Assembly: GCA_019136325.1 (NCBI GenBank)
Contig: JAGVUJ010000354.1
Span: forward strand, 1-5,738
DNA from: Deltaproteobacteria bacterium
GTDB lineage: Bacteria > Desulfobacterota > Syntrophia > Syntrophales > Smithellaceae
DNA: 5,738 nucleotides
Reading direction: 5' to 3'
Part shown: piece after piece, positions 5,623-5,738 of the stretch
Layout of the letters: each line of letters begins with the position of its first letter
Numbering within the stretch: the stretch's first letter is position 1
The notes under the pieces: model-generated
Databases searched by the model: none
The model's input: only the letters and a program-made list of their open reading frames with translations
Told to the model about the DNA's origin: nothing
Program-made: the position numbers and the translations under genes

Positions 5623-5738
5623 ATGGAATTAGCAAACAAAGACAAAGACGCTCTTCTGAAGATAGCCAAAGATGCAATTGATGCTAAAATCAACAATCGG
5701 GAAATCTCGGCGCCGAAAATTGATTCCGACCGGCTCCA
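5623..5738 (+). CDS. amrA: AmmeMemoRadiSam system protein A (AMMECR1 family), 5' part only
   Basis: Only 38 complete codons lie inside the window before the sequence ends, so the gene is cut at the window edge, not broken. The visible start has the helix K-D-A-L-L-K-I-A-K-D-A-I-D-A-K followed by a polar stretch and D-R-L, which resembles the start of AMMECR1-domain proteins (a helix like E-x-x-x-L-L-x-x-A-R-x-x-I before the beta core). The position directly after the MEMO gene strongly supports this, since the two families recur as neighbours. The ATG at 5623 is preceded by GAGG at 5608-5611, eleven bases away, within an A-rich stretch. The 72-base gap before it holds TTGACG (5572-5577), a possible -35 element, but its -10 partner is weak, so read-through from the upstream genes is the simpler reading. 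Confidence 0.7.
   Translation, partial: MELANKDKDALLKIAKDAIDAKINNREISAPKIDSDRL

Overview
This window looks like chromosome from a Gram-negative, moderate-GC anaerobe, most likely a deltaproteobacterium (Desulfobacterota, Syntrophales-like). That guess rests on a type IV pilus platform gene, a DUF1178 gene, a tRNA with an encoded CCA end, and genes of the AmmeMemoRadiSam set, which is common in anaerobes. The taxon is inferred from gene content and general sequence feel, not from a marker gene.

Layout: (1) 22-1230 (+) is pilC, the inner-membrane platform of the type IV pilus. (2) 1231-1711 has no protein gene. It holds a candidate structured RNA on the + strand (about 1252-1438), whose closing helix and size resemble 6S RNA, and a complete tRNA-Pro(CGG) on the - strand (1449-1525) with its own promoter. 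(3) 1649-2199 is a self-contained unit: promoter, a small zinc-ribbon protein of the DUF1178 family, and a T-tract terminator. (4) 2200-2403 is a 200-base leader packed with hairpins. It carries a possible short cysteine-rich reading frame whose TGA overlaps the ATG of the next gene. (5) 2404-4722 (+) is one reading frame joining a PLP-dependent cysteine synthase to a complete cysteinyl-tRNA synthetase. (6) 4729-5550 (+) is a MEMO-family protein (AmmeMemoRadiSam system protein B), 6 bases after the fusion gene. (7) From 5623 (+) the first 38 codons of an AMMECR1-family protein (system protein A) run off the window end.

The most notable object is the cysteine synthase-CysRS fusion. It puts the enzyme that makes cysteine and the enzyme that loads it on tRNA in one polypeptide, and the upstream leader may sense Cys-tRNA. 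Its CysRS half keeps three of the four expected zinc ligands; the glutamate position is valine. The coupling to amrB, and likely to amrA, suggests but does not prove a link between cysteine metabolism and the AmmeMemoRadiSam system, whose function is not settled.
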